This document shows, in pieces, positions 30,537 to 32,960 of a stretch of DNA of 32,960 nucleotides (position 1 is its first letter; the number at the start of each line of letters is the position of its first letter). The notes below the pieces were generated by a model. That model saw only the letters and a program-made list of their open reading frames with translations, had not been told where the DNA came from and did not search any database. The DNA comes from Lachnospiraceae bacterium UBA3732 (GTDB lineage Bacteria; Bacillota; Clostridia; Lachnospirales; Lachnospiraceae). The translations under genes and the position numbers were made by a program. The stretch lies in contig DFHD01000072.1 of assembly GCA_002372545.1 (NCBI GenBank), positions 1-32,960 on the forward strand. Reading direction: 5' to 3'.

Positions 30537-31937
30537 CTACTCTATCATACCGAAATGCCGGAAGGCATCCAGTATCATTTCTTTCTTTCTCTCTGTTATC
30601 TTTATCGTGCTTTCACTATTCAGCTTAAATTTGATTCCACATCTTCTCTTCATTTCCGCTATATAGGCATTACCCGCCGGTCTTCCATATTTTTCACGGA
30701 TATAATCATCAATCTGCTTTGTAGTCACATTTTTCCGGGGTTCATCCGGGTATATATTATCGACCAGTTTAGTAAAGCTTTCCCGGGTAAATCCGACACA
30801 GAAGGTGAAGTTATCTTTATCATAACTGATATTGTTATCGGACAGGATCTCCCCTAATTTATCACACTGACGTTGACTGGAAGTTGTAATACTGATCTTT
30901 TCCTCTGCCTCTTCCAGAATGAACGGCACAAAGATGATCTCCCGTGGGTACATCGTGTACATAGCGGTTTTAGCCAGATCAACAAACTCCTTCTCTTCTG
31001 TTGACCGATATACAGAGCAGAGCTTACCATTAGCTTTATTGGTAAGATCCTTCATATGCTCCGGATCACTGACATAAAACCTGATCAAGGTATCCATATG
31101 TACTTGAGAAAATGGCAGCCGGAACGTGAGATCATTTCTCTCGTAAGAAATACCCATCCGTGCCATCAATAACTCGATACACTCTGCCGATTCGGCATTA
31201 TCCGCAATATACTCTTGCAGATTCTTTGTCTTTACGACAACGATAGGATAAGTGGACAATCTGCTGATCAGTCTGCCGATAACCCTGTTGCCATATAGAT
31301 TTATCTTGGCTGAGCGGAATGCGATATCCGCCTTTTCTGCATCGTTTAATCGCATATTGGTCAGAACAAGGTCTTTCTTTACGGGCTCAGCTGCTTTATC
31401 TCCATAATATTCAATACAAAGATAGAACTTCTCATTATGATAAGAGACATTTAGCCGTTTAGCCGATATCCGGCTCAGTTCCTCTTTCTTATTCTCCGGA
31501 ACGATGATCTGCGCAGTTGCCAGATACTGTTTACCGCTTTCGGTCTTACAAGATAAACTCACGACCTGGTCATGGATATTCGTTTTGACGTTTGTTTTCC
31601 ATACACATACCATACCAGGATCCGCACGGAGTTCATCTATCTCTTTCTGCAACTTTTTTCTGGTCTTAAGACTGCTGACAGCGTTCATATCCTTGAATAA
31701 CTTTTCACGCTTACATACGATCTTTTTGGCATCCATGATCGCACAGGTCTTGCAATTAGCGATAAGCGCAGAGGGGATCATCTTTGTTCCAATGATCTTT
31801 CTGCTTCCGATCTCTTCGATTTCCCGCACGGCAATATCAACTGCTGAACGATACTCATTCATCATGCGTATGAGATCAGATCCGCAGCCCTGGGGGATGA
31901 TTTCGAACTGAAGAATACTATCAAATTTACGAGGCAT
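30537..31937 (-). CDS. Unrecognised 466-residue protein with internal duplication
   Basis: No family was recognised for the full protein. The N-terminus (1-110) is helical and basic, with CKTC at 62-65 and long charged helices. Residues ~110-220 look like a beta-rich domain (VSYHNEKFYLCIEYYGD). Residues ~230-293 and ~330-400 look like two copies of one unit: each starts YP, has a Cys, then ISY(E/D) with D, then (L/F)TF. Residues ~403-466 (TTKQIDDYIREKYG...NAYIAEMKRRCGIK...DAFRHFGMI) resemble a C-terminal module I recall from clostridial RlmD/RumA-type methyltransferases and other proteins, perhaps nucleic-acid binding; this is from memory. There is no signal peptide. ATG 31937 follows GGGAGG by 9 bases; the promoter is near consensus. 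Accessory location suggests transfer. Confidence 0.75.
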   Translation of the reverse strand: MPRKFDSILQFEIIPQGCGSDLIRMMNEYRSAVDIAVREIEEIGSRKIIGTKMIPSALIANCKTCAIMDAKKIVCKREKLFKDMNAVSSLKTRKKLQKEIDELRADPGMVCVWKTNVKTNIHDQVVSLSCKTESGKQYLATAQIIVPENKKEELSRISAKRLNVSYHNEKFYLCIEYYGDKAAEPVKKDLVLTNMRLNDAEKADIAFRSAKINLYGNRVIGRLISRLSTYPIVVVKTKNLQEYIADNAESAECIELLMARMGISYERNDLTFRLPFSQVHMDTLIRFYVSDPEHMKDLTNKANGKLCSVYRSTEEKEFVDLAKTAMYTMYPREIIFVPFILEEAEEKISITTSSQRQCDKLGEILSDNNISYDKDNFTFCVGFTRESFTKLVDNIYPDEPRKNVTTKQIDDYIREKYGRPAGNAYIAEMKRRCGIKFKLNSESTIKITERKKEMILDAFRHFGMIE

Positions 31938-31960
31938 ATACTGTTTCCTCCCTTTATTAT

Positions 31961-31989
31961 AGTATAACAATACAATATAATAATGTCAA
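31961..31989 (-). promoter_or_regulatory. Near-consensus promoter of the 466-residue protein gene
   Basis: Read on the minus strand: TTGACA (31989-31984), 17 bases, TATACT (31966-31961). The start codon is about 24 bases past the -10 box, leaving a very short leader with the GGGAGG site. Confidence 0.85.
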
Positions 31990-32110
31990 TAATATTAGAA
32001 AAAAGTGTTCACGTACAAATTTTTTGTCTCAAAATCCCCGTTTTTTCTGCCTTTTTTTCCGAAATATGTATATATACCAAACAATCGTCATGGAAGAAGG
32101 AGGAAGATCA

Positions 32111-32284
32111 ATGTACAAAGAGAGGAAAAATTATATCGTGAAGCTGGGTAATTATGAATTTAAAGTGAGAGCCGCTGATGAAAAAGCGGCTGAAAGCATT
32201 GCTTTTACGATATGGCTGGACAACGAAGACCTCTATCCTGAAAATTTTTCAGAAATCGAGGTCAGAGAAGTTCCCCTCATCTAA
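32111..32284 (+). CDS. Small hypothetical protein, 57 residues
   Basis: A 57-residue acidic/basic protein, MYKERKNYIVKLGNYEFKV..., ending IEVREVPLI. It has an alternating beta pattern then a short helix (DEKAAESIAFTIWLDNEDLYP), with no signal or span and no family recognised. AAGGAGGAAG lies about 7 bases before ATG 32111, making a real gene likely; a frame extension upstream has no site. The 173-base divergent gap to 31937 contains the minus-strand promoter and a T-rich stretch at 32020-32060 without a clear plus-strand promoter. Confidence 0.6.
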   Translation: MYKERKNYIVKLGNYEFKVRAADEKAAESIAFTIWLDNEDLYPENFSEIEVREVPLI

Positions 32285-32355
32285 GAAAAGAGAGCCGTGC
32301 ATCATATCAATGTGTGCAGGGAATCTTGGACCGGATCGAGATCAAGGGACGATGA

Positions 32356-32583
32356 GGAAGACCATATGAAGACTATGCGTATTCTATATATTCATCCATT
32401 GCGGAAAAATTTGAGGCAATAGTTTCACTTGCATACGATAACTCCCGCTTCATAGATTATTACGATATCTATGCTCTTGCTATTTCAAAAGAATTTGATG
32501 GAGCTAAACTAATAGAATCGGTTAAGAGAACATTTGAGCATCTTGAAGATAACCAAGTACCTGATACAGTTACGGCAGAGTAA
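32356..32583 (+). pseudogene. Remnant of an AbiEii-type nucleotidyltransferase
   Basis: A 75-codon frame opens after TGA 32353 with no usable start, and encodes IAEKFEAIVSLAYDNSRFIDYYDIYALA, broken here as IAEKFEAIV and DYYDIYALA, then EFDGAKLIESVKRTFE. This matches the C-terminal conserved stretch of AbiEii/DUF1814 nucleotidyltransferases, toxins of type IV toxin-antitoxin pairs (the AEKxEAI, D-Y-YDI and FD motifs). Nothing of the N-terminal catalytic part is seen upstream, and the frame stops ~10 residues after the motif, next to the omega-RNA-like element. So both ends are lost. No AbiEi antitoxin gene is in the window. A degraded toxin gene is the best reading. Confidence 0.65.
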
Positions 32584-32590
32584 ATCTTTG

Positions 32591-32719
32591 TCGTAAGGGG
32601 CGGTGTCAACCGTCCCATGATGCGACCCCACGGAAGTTACACCGACAAAATGTAGGAGTTATTGCAACGAACTACAGGGGAGTCGCAAGCCCATTACCTT
32701 TAGGTGATGGGTAGTTGAC
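32591..32719 (+). ncRNA. Orphan omega-RNA-like/right end of an IS200/IS605-family element
   Basis: Nested pairing is visible. GGGGCGG (32597-32603) pairs with CCGTCCC (32610-32616). TGCGACCCC (32621-32629) pairs with GGGG and GTCGCA (32677-32687, one bulged A) and encloses TGTAG (32651-32655) with CTACA (32672-32676). CCCATTACCT (32690-32699) pairs with AGGTGATGGG (32702-32711). The end TAGTTGAC (32712-32719) follows. This order, the CAACCGTCCCAT word and the GATGGGTAGTTGAC end match omega-RNA scaffolds at the 3' end of tnpB elements as I recall them. No tnpB lies upstream; the AbiEii remnant ends 8 bases before. Bases after 32719 would be the guide. Confidence 0.7.
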
Positions 32720-32727
32720 GAACATCA

Positions 32728-32757
32728 TTGACTTATAAGAGGAGAGAATGCTATATT
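32728..32757 (+). promoter_or_regulatory. Candidate promoter for the ATPase gene
   Basis: TTGACT (32728-32733), 18-base spacer, TATATT (32752-32757). A hairpin TTGCGG/CCGCAA (32771-32786) lies between it and the ATPase start. The -35 box falls inside the region that would be the guide of the omega-RNA-like element. Confidence 0.5.
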
Positions 32758-32808
32758 ATACATGAAATAATTGCGGATAACCGCAAATAAATCATGCGAG
32801 GTGTTTGG

Positions 32809-32960
32809 ATGTATCCGAGGGAACAGTATTTGAAAGAGATCATCTCAAAGAAAGATAACGGACGTATTAAGATCATTACGGGACTGCGCAGAAGCGGCAA
32901 ATCGGTACTATTGTTTCAGCTGTATCGGGAATGGCTTCTGGGAGAAGGGGTGAAGGAAGA
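32809..32960 (+). CDS. AAA ATPase with DUF4143-type layout, partial (N-terminus only)
   Basis: The reading frame begins MYPREQYLKEII and runs off the window after 50 codons. A Walker A motif, TGLRRSGKS (about residues 25-33), follows the KIITGLRRSGKSVLL pattern of the AAA_14/DUF4143 family, whose members often sit in accessory DNA and near toxin genes. The start is ATG 32809, about 5 bases after GAGGTG; an in-frame ATG at 32794 overlaps that site. The C-terminal DUF4143 domain is beyond the window and cannot be confirmed. Confidence 0.75.
   Translation, partial: MYPREQYLKEIISKKDNGRIKIITGLRRSGKSVLLFQLYREWLLGEGVKE

Noticed and set aside
30537..31937. The 466-residue protein as a TnpB/Cas12-like nuclease
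   Set aside because: No RuvC motifs (GIDLG, the E motif, or the final D) and no Cys4 zinc ribbon are visible; it also points away from the omega-RNA-like element.

Overview
The window looks like a chromosomal segment from a Clostridia member, most likely a Lachnospiraceae species. This rests on gene content and style rather than on a marker gene: Gram-positive AGGAGG ribosome binding sites, MutS2, a YhaM-type exoribonuclease, VanW/VanZ-family proteins, a DUF815 ATPase, a short-form CorA, and exported proteins with long TEAPTEA, TEKP, TTQ and TEE tracts. No rRNA or tRNA gene and no CRISPR array was seen.

Region 1 (1-6,050) carries separate single-gene units. They are a zinc-ribbon membrane protein with ten MNQGYG repeats, a CbiK-like chelatase homologue that appears to have lost its metal-binding residues, a serine hydrolase of the beta-lactamase fold, a small coiled-coil ORF on the minus strand, a YitT-family membrane protein, and an exported protein with its own consensus promoter and terminator.

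Region 2 (6,050-14,760) is mostly housekeeping and ion homeostasis: a trkA-trkH potassium uptake pair, a MYG1-family hydrolase, CorA, a 75-residue conserved unknown, an aldo/keto reductase with two C-terminal Cys-rich ferredoxin motifs, a DUF815 AAA ATPase, and endonuclease III.

Region 3 (14,760-20,330) starts with a structured leader and a 35-residue membrane peptide. A VanW-domain exported protein, a PurM/HypE-related protein and a VanZ-family protein follow, then a translationally coupled Lrp/AsnC regulator and class I aminotransferase.

Region 4 (20,340-26,094) reads as one co-directional block: mutS2, an OmpR-type response regulator with its histidine kinase, and the YhaM-type exoribonuclease.

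Region 5 (26,095-32,960) is accessory DNA. A roughly 2.05 kb insertion sequence, bounded by an 11-bp inverted repeat, carries a DDE transposase with N-terminal zinc knuckles and a 3' tail packed with hairpins. Two exported low-complexity proteins follow, separated by 606 bp holding a promoter-terminator pair (a possible ~55-nt RNA), a 32-bp direct repeat and a large stem-loop. A bidirectional terminator separates them from an unrecognised 466-residue minus-strand protein with an internal duplication. The right end holds a small ORF, a remnant of an AbiEii-type nucleotidyltransferase, a structured RNA resembling the omega-RNA/right end of an IS200/IS605 element but with no tnpB beside it, and the start of an AAA/DUF4143-type ATPase. 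The orphan omega-RNA-like element and the unknown 466-residue protein are the best candidates for something new.
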